A DNA stretch of 64,000 bases from Flavobacterium wongokense (GTDB taxonomy: Bacteria; Bacteroidota; Bacteroidia; Flavobacteriales; Flavobacteriaceae): assembly GCF_021608265.1 (NCBI RefSeq), contig NZ_JAKIHP010000001.1, positions 558,001 through 622,000 on the forward strand. The letters run 5' to 3'. Positions 50,984 through 59,045 of this stretch are shown piece after piece. Within the stretch, counting starts at the first letter, position 1; every line of letters begins with the position of its first letter. Both the position numbers and the translations under genes were made by a program. Below the pieces are notes generated by a model, which saw only the letters and a program-made list of their open reading frames with translations, had not been told where the DNA came from and made no database searches.

Positions 50984-53900
50984 AATTCAGTCCCAGCTTT
51001 TCCAAATCCTGTAAAAGGTCTTTTGAAATGTTAATCTTCAGCTTGCGGCTTGGAAGCGTAACTTTAGTAATCGTTAGTTTTTCCACTTCAATATTGGGGA
51101 TTTCTATTTCAATACCTTCCAGGTTTTCGGCATCAAAATTTTCCGCATCTACAGCTTCGATTTTCGGAACAATTTCGGGGATTTTCTTGATTTTGTCGTA
51201 TTCCACAATTTCAAAAGTTACTGTATTATCTCCTTTGTTGGATTGGAAAATGGCATTCAGCTCCTGAATCGAGTTTTGTTGCAAATCATCAATATCCATC
51301 TGGATGCTTAGTTTTTTGGCAAATTGCGACATCACGTCCTGCAGTTGTTTTACATCAGTAAATTGTATTCTTGGGTCCGATTTTTTACCGGTTTCGCGAT
51401 TAACCCAGCCTTCTTTTACCAGCACTTTGAAATAAACAAATTGATTGTTCACAAGGAAATGTCGGAATTTGAGGTATTCTTCATCAAAAATCCTAAACTC
51501 ATGGCTTTCATCATAACCTTCCAAGGTGAACATTGCCCAATCCTTTCCGTTTTTGGCAGTGCGATATTGAACATTGGTTACAATTCCGGCAAAAGTCAAT
51601 GATTTTCCGATGTAGTTTTCAAGGTTTTTCAGATTTTCGAGTTTGCTGTTGCAGAAGTATTTCATTTCAAAACGATAATCATCCAATGGATGACCCGAAA
51701 TGTAAATTCCGACCACCTCTTTTTCTTTGGCTAACTTTTCCATAGTGCTCCATTCCTCGCATGGCGGAACAACCGGCTCTGCAATCTGGACTTCACTCGC
51801 ATCGCCAAAAAGGCTGACCTGTGAAGAATTTTCATTCTCCTGGAATTTCGATCCGTAGCGGATTGCCTTTTCCAAAAAAGTAATCCCTTCACCTTCTATA
51901 TGGAAATATTGCGCCCGATGCGTATTTTGAAAACAATCAAATCCACCAGCAAGGGCAAGGCTTTCGAAAGCCTTTTTATTCGCGGCACGCAGGTCTATTT
52001 TCTTGGCTAAATCAAATATCGATTTATAGGTTTCCTCTTTCCTATTCTGAACAATGGTGTCAACGGCGTTTGCTCCAACGCCTTTAACGGCACCTATCCC
52101 AAAACGTACAGCGTAATTGTCGTTTACGGTAAATTTATAAAACGACTCGTTCACATCCGGACCCAAAACTTCCAACCCCATTCGTTTGCATTCCTCCATA
52201 AAGAAAGAAACCTGCTTGATGTCATTCATGTTATTGGACAGAACTGCAGCCATATATTCCGCAGGATAATTGGCTTTTAAATAAGCCGTTTGGTACGCAA
52301 TCCAGGCATAACAGGTCGAGTGCGATTTGTTGAAGGCATACTCCGCGAAAGCTTCCCAGTCCTTCCAGATTTTTTCCAGCTTTTCAGCCGAATGTCCATT
52401 GGTTACAGCCTGTGAAATGAATTTTGGCTTCATCTTATCAAGGACATCCTTCTGTTTTTTTCCCATAGCCTTACGCAAAACATCGGCATCACCTTTTGAG
52501 AAATTCGCCAGTTTTTGGGACAAAAGCATTACCTGTTCCTGGTAAACTGTAATTCCATATGTATCGCTCAACAATTCTTCACAGGCGTCAAGGTCGTAAA
52601 CGATTTCCTCTTCACCATTCTTACGTTTGATAAAACTCGGGATATACGCAATTGGCCCAGGGCGATATAGCGCATTCATCGCAATCAAATCTCCAAAAAC
52701 CGTTGGCTTGAGTTCCTTCATGTATTTCTGCATTCCGGCACTCTCATATTGGAAAATTCCAACCGTTTCACCACGCTGGAAAAGCTCGTAGGTCTTCACG
52801 TCGTCAATAGGGAATTCATCGGGATTGAGGTCTTTCCCTGTTCTGTATTTTATCAGTTTTACTGTGTCCTTAATCAATGTTAGGGTTTTCAAACCCAGGA
52901 AGTCCATTTTCAATAATCCGGCGCTTTCAACGACTGAGTTATCAAATTGCGTAACAAACAAATCGGAATCTTTGGCAGTAGCAACCGGGACGAAATTGGT
53001 AATATCGTCGGGCGTTATAATCACACCGCAAGCGTGGATTCCGGTATTCCTTAAATTTCCTTCAAGGAATTTTGCCTGGTTTATCGTATCAGCACATAAA
53101 TTTCCTTCTCGCGAAAGCGAAATCAGTTCTTTTACCTTGTCGAATTCTTCGGGACGCAGTGTTTTTTTGATTAAGGCTTCATCTTCCGATAAGAGCCGCG
53201 CCAAATTCCATTTTGACGGCATCATTCCCGGAATCAGTTTGGCGACCTTATCGGCTTCAAAAAGTGGCAAATCCATAACCCTTGCGGTATCACGGATACT
53301 CGATTTTGTTGCCATCGTTCCATAGGTAATGATTTGGGCAACCTGTTTCGAGCCATATTTTTGGATTACATAATCCATGACCTTGCTTCGTCCTTCGTCA
53401 TCAAAATCGATATCAATATCGGGAAGGGAAACCCTGTCCGGATTCAGGAAACGCTCAAAAAGCAGGTTATACATCAATGGATCGATATTAGTAATCCCAA
53501 GGCAGTACGCCACAACAGAACCTGCTGCGGATCCACGGCCCGGCCCAACGGAAACTCCCATTTTTCGGGCTTCTGCAATGAAATCCTGTACAATCAAAAA
53601 GTAACCCGGATAACCTGAGTTTTCAATAGTCAGCAATTCAAAATCGATGCGCTCCTTAATTTCTGCCGTAATTTCGGCATAACGTCTTTCTGCTCCTTTG
53701 TAAGTCAAATGATGCAGGAATTTATTTTCTCCGCGTTTGCCTTTATCGGCCTCATCTTCGGGAACTAAAAATTCTGTTGGAATGTCAAATTTTGGCAGCA
53801 GCACTTCACGTGCCAAATCGTAAATTTCAATTTTACTGACAATTTCTTCGGTGTTGGCAATGGCTTCGGGCAAATCGTGGAAAAGCTTTTTCATGGCTTC

Positions 53901-55481
53901 ACCCGATTTGAAATAATATTCCTGATTATCCAATCCGTAGCGGTAACCGCGGCCACGGCCTATAGGCGTAGATTGTTTTTCACCATCTCGTACGCACAGC
54001 AAAATGTCGTGTGCATTCGCATCTTGTTTATCAATATAGAAAACATTGTTTGTTGCAACCGTTTTGACATTGTGCTTTTTGGCCAAGGCAAGCAGGGAAC
54101 TATTTACGCGGTTTTCATCTTCCTGGTTGTGGCGCATCAATTCCAAATAGAAATCGTCTCCAAATTCCTGCTTCCACCAGGTTAGGGCTTCTTCGGCCTG
54201 GTTTTCACCAATATTTAAAATCTTGCTCGGAATTTCGCCATATAAATTTCCCGACAAAACGATTAAGTCTTCTTTGTATTGTTGGATTACTTTTCGGTCA
54301 ATTCGGGGCACATAATAAAATCCCTCGGTGTAAGCGATGGATGATAATTTTGCCAGATTGTGGTAACCCTTTTTATTTTTGGCCAGGAAAACGATTTGGT
54401 AACCATTGTCCTTCCTTGATTTATCATTCAAATCATCACATACAAAAAATTCACAACCTACAATTGGCTTAATGATAGTTTCTGTTGGATTTTCTCCGTT
54501 TTCCTCTGCCTGTTTGTTTTTGGCTGCAGCCGATTTATTATGGTATAAAATATCACGTACAAATTGAAAGGCACCCATTAAATTAGCATGATCGGTCATC
54601 GCAACTGCCGGCATTTTGTTTTGCGCAGCAGCTTTTACCAAATCGGCTACGCTGATTGTTGACTGAAGCACCGAAAACTGCGTGTGATTGTGCAGATGCA
54701 CAAAATCGACATCGGCTAAATTGTGATGGATTTGCTTGTCGGAATCCGTTGAAATAACCTCTTCTTTCGGCTGGAATTGTTTTTTAATTGCATCCGAAGC
54801 TTGTTTGAGATTGATATGTTTCAATCCGATAAGCTTGATTTCCTGAGGATTATTTTCGTGGAATCTTTTGAAATAATCTGCAGGAACATCTAATTCTTCT
54901 TTGGTGAAAATCTCACGGTTAACCAACTCGAGGAAACAACGGGTTGTTGCTTCCACATCGGCAGTTGCGTTGTGCGCTTCCGCAAATGGTTCTCCAAAAA
55001 GATACTGATGCAGTTCGGTAAGGGTTGGCAGCTTAAATTTTCCGCCACGACCACCAGGCAGTTTCAAAAGTGAGGCTGTGACTTCGGTACAGGTATCCAA
55101 AACCGGCATCGAAACCATCGGTGAGGTTATTCCCATTCGGTGGAATTCACACCCCATGATATTTACATCAAAGCCAACATTCTGCCCAACTATGAATTTG
55201 GATTTTGATAAAGCGATGTTGAATTTTTCTAAAACTTCCTGTAATGAAACTCCTTCCTGTAGCGCTAATTCAGTTGAAATCCCATGAATCCTTTCGGCGT
55301 CAAATGGAATATTGAAGCCTTCGGGTTTTACTAAATAATCCTGATGTTCTATAAGGTTTCCGAGTTCGTCATGCAACTGCCAGGCAATCTGAATGCATCT
55401 TGGCCAATTATCCGTATCGGTAATTGGAGCCGACCAATTTCTTGGCAAACCAGTAGTTTCGGTATCGAAAATTAAATACAT
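50970..55481 (-). CDS. dnaE: DNA polymerase III alpha subunit with N-terminal exonuclease
   Basis: 1503 aa, about 300 longer than typical DnaE. Residues ~1-215 are a DnaQ-like 3'-5' exonuclease: IFDTETTGLP (D6, E8), VGQNVGFDVNIMG, and AHNATADVEATTRCF (DEDDh). Then a PHP domain (FVHLHNHTQFSVLQ, MTDHANLMG), the C-family polymerase core with SVGPGRGSAAGS and catalytic SLPDIDIDFDD (~685-692), a tHhH segment, an OB fold (LTFAGIVTNVQYR) and a C-terminal tail. Main replicative polymerase with built-in proofreading. Convergent overlap of 14 bases with the ligase-like gene. Confidence 0.95.
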   Translation of the reverse strand: MYLIFDTETTGLPRNWSAPITDTDNWPRCIQIAWQLHDELGNLIEHQDYLVKPEGFNIPFDAERIHGISTELALQEGVSLQEVLEKFNIALSKSKFIVGQNVGFDVNIMGCEFHRMGITSPMVSMPVLDTCTEVTASLLKLPGGRGGKFKLPTLTELHQYLFGEPFAEAHNATADVEATTRCFLELVNREIFTKEELDVPADYFKRFHENNPQEIKLIGLKHINLKQASDAIKKQFQPKEEVISTDSDKQIHHNLADVDFVHLHNHTQFSVLQSTISVADLVKAAAQNKMPAVAMTDHANLMGAFQFVRDILYHNKSAAAKNKQAEENGENPTETIIKPIVGCEFFVCDDLNDKSRKDNGYQIVFLAKNKKGYHNLAKLSSIAYTEGFYYVPRIDRKVIQQYKEDLIVLSGNLYGEIPSKILNIGENQAEEALTWWKQEFGDDFYLELMRHNQEDENRVNSSLLALAKKHNVKTVATNNVFYIDKQDANAHDILLCVRDGEKQSTPIGRGRGYRYGLDNQEYYFKSGEAMKKLFHDLPEAIANTEEIVSKIEIYDLAREVLLPKFDIPTEFLVPEDEADKGKRGENKFLHHLTYKGAERRYAEITAEIKERIDFELLTIENSGYPGYFLIVQDFIAEARKMGVSVGPGRGSAAGSVVAYCLGITNIDPLMYNLLFERFLNPDRVSLPDIDIDFDDEGRSKVMDYVIQKYGSKQVAQIITYGTMATKSSIRDTARVMDLPLFEADKVAKLIPGMMPSKWNLARLLSEDEALIKKTLRPEEFDKVKELISLSREGNLCADTINQAKFLEGNLRNTGIHACGVIITPDDITNFVPVATAKDSDLFVTQFDNSVVESAGLLKMDFLGLKTLTLIKDTVKLIKYRTGKDLNPDEFPIDDVKTYELFQRGETVGIFQYESAGMQKYMKELKPTVFGDLIAMNALYRPGPIAYIPSFIKRKNGEEEIVYDLDACEELLSDTYGITVYQEQVMLLSQKLANFSKGDADVLRKAMGKKQKDVLDKMKPKFISQAVTNGHSAEKLEKIWKDWEAFAEYAFNKSHSTCYAWIAYQTAYLKANYPAEYMAAVLSNNMNDIKQVSFFMEECKRMGLEVLGPDVNESFYKFTVNDNYAVRFGIGAVKGVGANAVDTIVQNRKEETYKSIFDLAKKIDLRAANKKAFESLALAGGFDCFQNTHRAQYFHIEGEGITFLEKAIRYGSKFQENENSSQVSLFGDASEVQIAEPVVPPCEEWSTMEKLAKEKEVVGIYISGHPLDDYRFEMKYFCNSKLENLKNLENYIGKSLTFAGIVTNVQYRTAKNGKDWAMFTLEGYDESHEFRIFDEEYLKFRHFLVNNQFVYFKVLVKEGWVNRETGKKSDPRIQFTDVKQLQDVMSQFAKKLSIQMDIDDLQQNSIQELNAIFQSNKGDNTVTFEIVEYDKIKKIPEIVPKIEAVDAENFDAENLEGIEIEIPNIEVEKLTITKVTLPSRKLKINISKDLLQDLEKLGLNFKLN

Positions 55482-55587
55482 CTATTAGTAATTTTAGGAA
55501 AAAACAAACTTCAAAAAAGCGCTTTTGAATTGAAACAAAAATACATTTTAGGGTTCGAAAAATAAATTTTAGTTATCAACAAAGAAT

Positions 55588-55617
55588 AAAAAAAGCCACC
55601 TCAATTGAGATGGCCTT
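55588..55617 (-). terminator. Terminator of the RRM protein gene
   Basis: On the minus strand CCATCTC pairs with GAGGTGG (one G-U) around AATT, and a run of seven T follows. Confidence 0.75.
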
Positions 55618-55637
55618 AAAGTATATTTTATGTAAGA

Positions 55638-55976
55638 CTAGTATCTTCCTCTGTCTCCACCACCGCGAGAATTTCCTCCTCCGTAACCACCACCGCCTGA
55701 ACGGTTGTTGTTGAAAGATCTTCTTTCTCCTTCTGGTTTTGGCTCCGATTTGTTTACTACAATTGTACGCCCTTCCACTGTTGCTCCGTTTAATTCGTCG
55801 ATAGCTTTTTGAGCTTCTTCGTCATTAGACATTTCAACAAAACCAAATCCTTTACTTCTTCCGGTAAATTTATCGGTAATAATTTTAACAGAGTCAACTG
55901 TTCCATAAGCCTCAAAAGACTCTCTTAAATCTGCTTCGTCAATACTGAACGGAAGACTTCCAACAAAAATGTTCAT
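55638..55976 (-). CDS. Glycine-rich RRM RNA-binding protein
   Basis: 112 aa. One RRM: RNP2 NIFVGSLPF at the start and RNP1 SKGFGFVEM (~44-52); the C-terminal ~35 residues are Gly/Arg/Asn-rich (RSGGGGYGGGNSRGGGD). Single-RRM glycine-tailed proteins of this kind in bacteria are thought to act as RNA chaperones, often on cold or other stress. A minus-strand box TACCTTTG (56000-56007) lies 24 bases ahead of the start. Confidence 0.94.
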   Translation of the reverse strand: MNIFVGSLPFSIDEADLRESFEAYGTVDSVKIITDKFTGRSKGFGFVEMSNDEEAQKAIDELNGATVEGRTIVVNKSEPKPEGERRSFNNNRSGGGGYGGGNSRGGGDRGRY

Positions 55977-55999
55977 ATTATATATTTAATGTTCAGTCA

Positions 56000-56007
56000 C
56001 AAAGGTA
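56000..56007 (-). promoter_or_regulatory. -7 box (TACCTTTG) of the RRM gene, minus strand
   Basis: CAAAGGTA on the plus strand; exact TAnnTTTG in minus sense. A TTTG in roughly -33 position lies at 56022-56025. Confidence 0.5.
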
Positions 56008-56061
56008 ATTTAAATAAAATGCAAACCGCTATAAATTTGGACTTTATTATATTATTAACAT

Positions 56062-56088
56062 AAAAAAGCCATCTTCTCAGATGGCTTT
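56062..56088 (-). terminator. Terminator of the DUF6252 gene
   Basis: AAAGCCATCT and AGATGGCTTT arms with a TCTC loop; U-tract on the minus strand, 20 bases past the gene end. Confidence 0.8.
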
Positions 56089-56109
56089 GCTATTTTTTGT
56101 TTCCCAGGA

Positions 56110-56832
56110 TTATATTGATGGGTAAATTCTGATTTTATGAAATACTCCGTGTTGGAAATTCAGGTATGGCCCTCCAAAAGTAGCTCCGTTGGATTTAGCG
56201 GCATTGAATTTAAAGGTTCCGGTAACGGTCATGCTTAAATTATCAAACTCCTCAATTACGATTTCACCACTGCTCGTTTGTACATTGATAACCCTAAACT
56301 TACAATTGTTGTTTCCTCCAACAACCGTTATCACATCTCCGGCAATATAACCTGCACCTCTTGAGGTAAGCGTTATTCCCGTCACGACTCCCGAAGCATT
56401 GGCAACAATGCTTAGTATCAAACCGGTTCCTGAGCCACCAGTTGTACCAACATTATCTCCACTAACATAACCCGTTCCTCCGGTTAACAAATTGATATTT
56501 GAAATTGGACCAGGTGCAGCAATAGTTCCGTACTCTAACTCCTGTTCGTTAAAATTTGAAAAATAAGAGGCTCCATTGTCTGTGTTTGGCGTCCCTAAAA
56601 GATAAGTGCCTTCGTTAGCACTTGCTGTGCTTAAAGTAAGCGTCTCATAGGATGTCATTGCTTCGATGGTTAATTTTCCATCGGTAGAAACATAAGCTCT
56701 GGCATCAGTTGCCTGCCAAAGAACATCGTCTTTTAGGGCCTGAAAACCAGGATTGCTGAATTTCACATCGTCCTGACAGGAAGAAAGTGCAATGGCAAGT
56801 ATAAATAGGGGCAGAAATCTTTTCATTTTCAT
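56110..56832 (-). CDS. DUF6252-like lipoprotein
   Basis: 240 aa. Lipoprotein signal MKMKRFLPLFILAIALSSC (cysteine 19). The following FSNPGFQALKDDVLWQATDARAYV stretch and the later FDNLSMTVTGTFKFNAA are the usual DUF6252 words; between them lies a glycine-rich insert with two similar repeats (NLLTGGTGYVSGDNV, LTSRGAGYIAGDVI) also seen in Bacteroidetes surface proteins. The start could also be the third-codon ATG (56826). Function unknown. Box TATTTTTG (minus, 56845-56852) lies just upstream. Confidence 0.8.
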   Translation of the reverse strand: MKMKRFLPLFILAIALSSCQDDVKFSNPGFQALKDDVLWQATDARAYVSTDGKLTIEAMTSYETLTLSTASANEGTYLLGTPNTDNGASYFSNFNEQELEYGTIAAPGPISNINLLTGGTGYVSGDNVGTTGGSGTGLILSIVANASGVVTGITLTSRGAGYIAGDVITVVGGNNNCKFRVINVQTSSGEIVIEEFDNLSMTVTGTFKFNAAKSNGATFGGPYLNFQHGVFHKIRIYPSI

Positions 56833-56844
56833 TGTATTTGTTCA

Positions 56845-56852
56845 CAAAAATA
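56845..56852 (-). promoter_or_regulatory. -7 box (TATTTTTG) of the DUF6252 gene, minus strand
   Basis: CAAAAATA on the plus strand; exact TAnnTTTG in minus sense, with a TTG in -33 position 19 bases away. Confidence 0.5.
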
Positions 56853-56967
56853 ACTTTTTAATGCAAAAAGCCAATTTATTTTTTAAAAATTTAATGTTAA
56901 AGTCAAAAGTTAAAGCGACTTATAATCAAAAACTTTCGCTGGAATTAGTTTGTTTTGAAAAAAAAGT

Positions 56968-56975
56968 TATCTTTG
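56968..56975 (+). promoter_or_regulatory. -7 box (TATCTTTG) of rpsP-rimM
   Basis: Exact TAnnTTTG match, with TTTG 15 bases upstream (56949-56952). A small hairpin GAGGT-CGAGT-ACCTC (56992-57006) lies in the leader just ahead of the rpsP start and may influence translation. Confidence 0.6.
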
Positions 56976-57024
56976 CACCCTTAAAAATAACGAGGTCGAG
57001 TACCTCAAATTAATCAAAAAGATT

Positions 57025-57720
57025 ATGTCAGTAAAAATTAGATTACAAAGACACGGTAAAAAACAAAAACCTTTTTACTGGATCGTAGCAGCTGATGCTA
57101 GATCAAAAAGAGATGGTAGATACCTTGAAAAATTAGGAACTTACAATCCAAACACAAACCCTGCAACTATTGATTTAAACATTGACCAAGCGGTTCAATG
57201 GTTACACAATGGAGCACAGCCAACTGATACTGCAAGAGCTATCCTTTCTTACAAAGGAGCCTTAATGAAACACCACCTTGATGGAGGAGTTCGTAAAGGA
57301 GCTTTAACGCAAGAGCAGGCTGATGCAAAATTGGCTAAATGGTTAGAGGAAAAAGCAAACAAAGTAACTGCTAAAACCGAAGGCTTATCAAAAGCACAGG
57401 CAGATGCAAAAGCTAAAGCTTTGAAAGCTGAAAAAGCTGCAAGCGACAAACGTGCTGCTGCCGCTGTTGAAGCTGCAAAAGTAGAAGAGGAAGTTGCGGT
57501 TGAAGAGGCACCTGAAGTTGCTGTTGAGGAAACTGAAGCTCCGGAAGCTGTTGCTGAAGTAGCTGTTGAGGAAACTCCGGCTGTTGAAGAAACTGTTGCT
57601 GAAGTTGCTACAGAAGAAGCTCCTGCTGCAGAAGAAGTGGTTGCTGAAGAAACTCCGGCTGTTGAGGAAGCTCCAGAAGCTCCTGCTGCTGAAGAAACTA
57701 GTGAAGAAACTGAAGCTTAA
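57025..57720 (+). CDS. rpsP: 30S ribosomal protein S16 with long acidic tail
   Basis: 231 aa. Residues 1-~80 are a standard S16 (VKIRLQRHGKKQKPFYWIVAADARSKRDG in part, YLEKLGTYNPN). The rest is a low-complexity extension: a Lys/Ala helix (~110-150) and an 80-residue Glu/Ala/Val/Pro tail made of EEAPEV- and EETPAVEE-like repeats. Tails of this type are frequent in Bacteroidetes S16 but vary greatly in length. It binds 16S rRNA early in 30S assembly. rimM follows 15 bases later. Confidence 0.96.
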   Translation: MSVKIRLQRHGKKQKPFYWIVAADARSKRDGRYLEKLGTYNPNTNPATIDLNIDQAVQWLHNGAQPTDTARAILSYKGALMKHHLDGGVRKGALTQEQADAKLAKWLEEKANKVTAKTEGLSKAQADAKAKALKAEKAASDKRAAAAVEAAKVEEEVAVEEAPEVAVEETEAPEAVAEVAVEETPAVEETVAEVATEEAPAAEEVVAEETPAVEEAPEAPAAEETSEETEA

Positions 57721-57735
57721 TACTTCAAGGCAGTT

Positions 57736-58260
57736 ATGCGTAAAAAGGATTGTTTCTATTTAGGTAAAATTGCAAAAAAATTTAGTTTCAAAGGGGAAGT
57801 ACTTATCTATTTAGATACCGACGAACCCGAGTTATATGAGAACATGGAATCAGTATTTGTTGAATTCAACAAAGATCTGATTCCATTTTTTATTGAAAAC
57901 AGTTCGCTGCACAAAAATGATTTCCTTCGTGTCAAATTTGAAGACATGGAATCCGAAGAGGAAGCCGACAAAATGATTGGCTGCGAAGTCTATCTTCCTT
58001 TAAACATGCTTCCCAAACTGGAAGGCAACAAATTCTATTTCCACGAAGTCATCGGATTCGAAATTGAAGACAAGCGCCTTGGCATTTTCGGAAAAATTGT
58101 TTCCATCAATGACTCTACAGCCCAACCTTTATTTGAAGTCGAAAATGGTGCTGTACAAATCCTGGTTCCCATGATTGACCAGTTCCTCGTGAAAATCGAC
58201 CGCGAAAACAAAAAAGTCATCATGGATTTACCGGAAGGCTTAATCGAAATGTATCTTTAG
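57736..58260 (+). CDS. rimM: 16S rRNA processing protein RimM
   Basis: 174 aa. Assists 30S maturation. N-terminal barrel start FYLGKIAKKFSFKGEVLIYLDTDEP, the EADKMIGCEVYLP segment, and the PRC-barrel YFHEVIGFEIEDKRLGIFGKI ... VPMIDQFLVKID ... MDLPEGLIEMYL. Standard rpsP-rimM order. The TAG stop is the first three bases of a dispersed repeat copy (58258). Confidence 0.95.
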   Translation: MRKKDCFYLGKIAKKFSFKGEVLIYLDTDEPELYENMESVFVEFNKDLIPFFIENSSLHKNDFLRVKFEDMESEEEADKMIGCEVYLPLNMLPKLEGNKFYFHEVIGFEIEDKRLGIFGKIVSINDSTAQPLFEVENGAVQILVPMIDQFLVKIDRENKKVIMDLPEGLIEMYL

Positions 58261-58312
58261 GAGCTTTATCCCGCTTTCCGCGCTACATGGTAGCTTGCTC
58301 CAATCGGGGCTA
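58258..58312 (+). repeat. Dispersed ~55-bp repeat, copy 4
   Basis: TAGGAGC ... CCCGCTTTCCGCGCTAC-ATG-GTAGC ... CAATCGGGGCTA. Its first TAG is the rimM stop codon. Confidence 0.75.
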
Positions 58313-58337
58313 AAAATATCCTTATTCCCTCAACACT

Positions 58338-59045
58338 GTGTTCCAATTCAAACAATTTACTATCCAACAAGACCGCTGCGCGATGAAAGTCGGTACCGAC
58401 GGTGTTTTGCTTGGTGCGTGGTGCCCTGTCGACAATAACCCTTTTTCTGTTTTGGACATTGGCGCCGGAACGGGAATATTATCCTTAATGCTTGCCCAAA
58501 GAAGCAACGCTGAACAGATTGATGCGATTGAAATTGACGAAAACGCTTACGAACAATGCGTCGAAAATTTTGAAAGCTCTAATTGGGGTGACCGCTTATT
58601 CTGTTTCCACGCGGGTTTGGATGAGTTTATGGAAGAACCCGAAGACGAGTATGACCTCATCATTTCAAACCCTCCATTTTACAGCGAAGACTATAAAACC
58701 GAAAGCGAACAACGCGATTTAGCACGATTTCAGGATGCTTTGCCTTTTGAGGATTTGGTTGAAGCCGCTCAATTATTGCTGTCTGAAAATGGCATTTTCG
58801 CAGTAATTATTCCGTTCAGGGAAGAGGAAAGGTTCCTTGCTTTGGCTCAGGATTTCGATTTGCATCCGTTTAAGATCACACGTGTAAAAGGCACTTCAAC
58901 CACAGAAATCAAACGAAGCCTGCTCGCTTTTTCCTTTACCAAAAAAGAAAAAATCGAGGAAGACGAACTCGTCATTGAAACAGCCCGTCATCAATATACC
59001 GAAGATTACATCAATCTGACTAAGGATTTTTACCTTAAGATGTAG
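58338..59045 (+). CDS. trmN6: tRNA1(Val) N6-adenine methyltransferase family protein
   Basis: 235 aa with a GTG start at 58338: the protein MFQFKQFTIQQDRCAMKVGTDG begins as family members do, and the next ATG (58383) would remove the conserved first motif. SAM loop LDIGAGTGILSLMLAQ, acidic strand DAIEIDENAYEQC, catalytic NPPFY. It methylates an adenine next to the anticodon of tRNA-Val in the E. coli homologue. The stop abuts the stop of the convergent S74 gene without a gap. Confidence 0.9.
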   Translation: MFQFKQFTIQQDRCAMKVGTDGVLLGAWCPVDNNPFSVLDIGAGTGILSLMLAQRSNAEQIDAIEIDENAYEQCVENFESSNWGDRLFCFHAGLDEFMEEPEDEYDLIISNPPFYSEDYKTESEQRDLARFQDALPFEDLVEAAQLLLSENGIFAVIIPFREEERFLALAQDFDLHPFKITRVKGTSTTEIKRSLLAFSFTKKEKIEEDELVIETARHQYTEDYINLTKDFYLKM

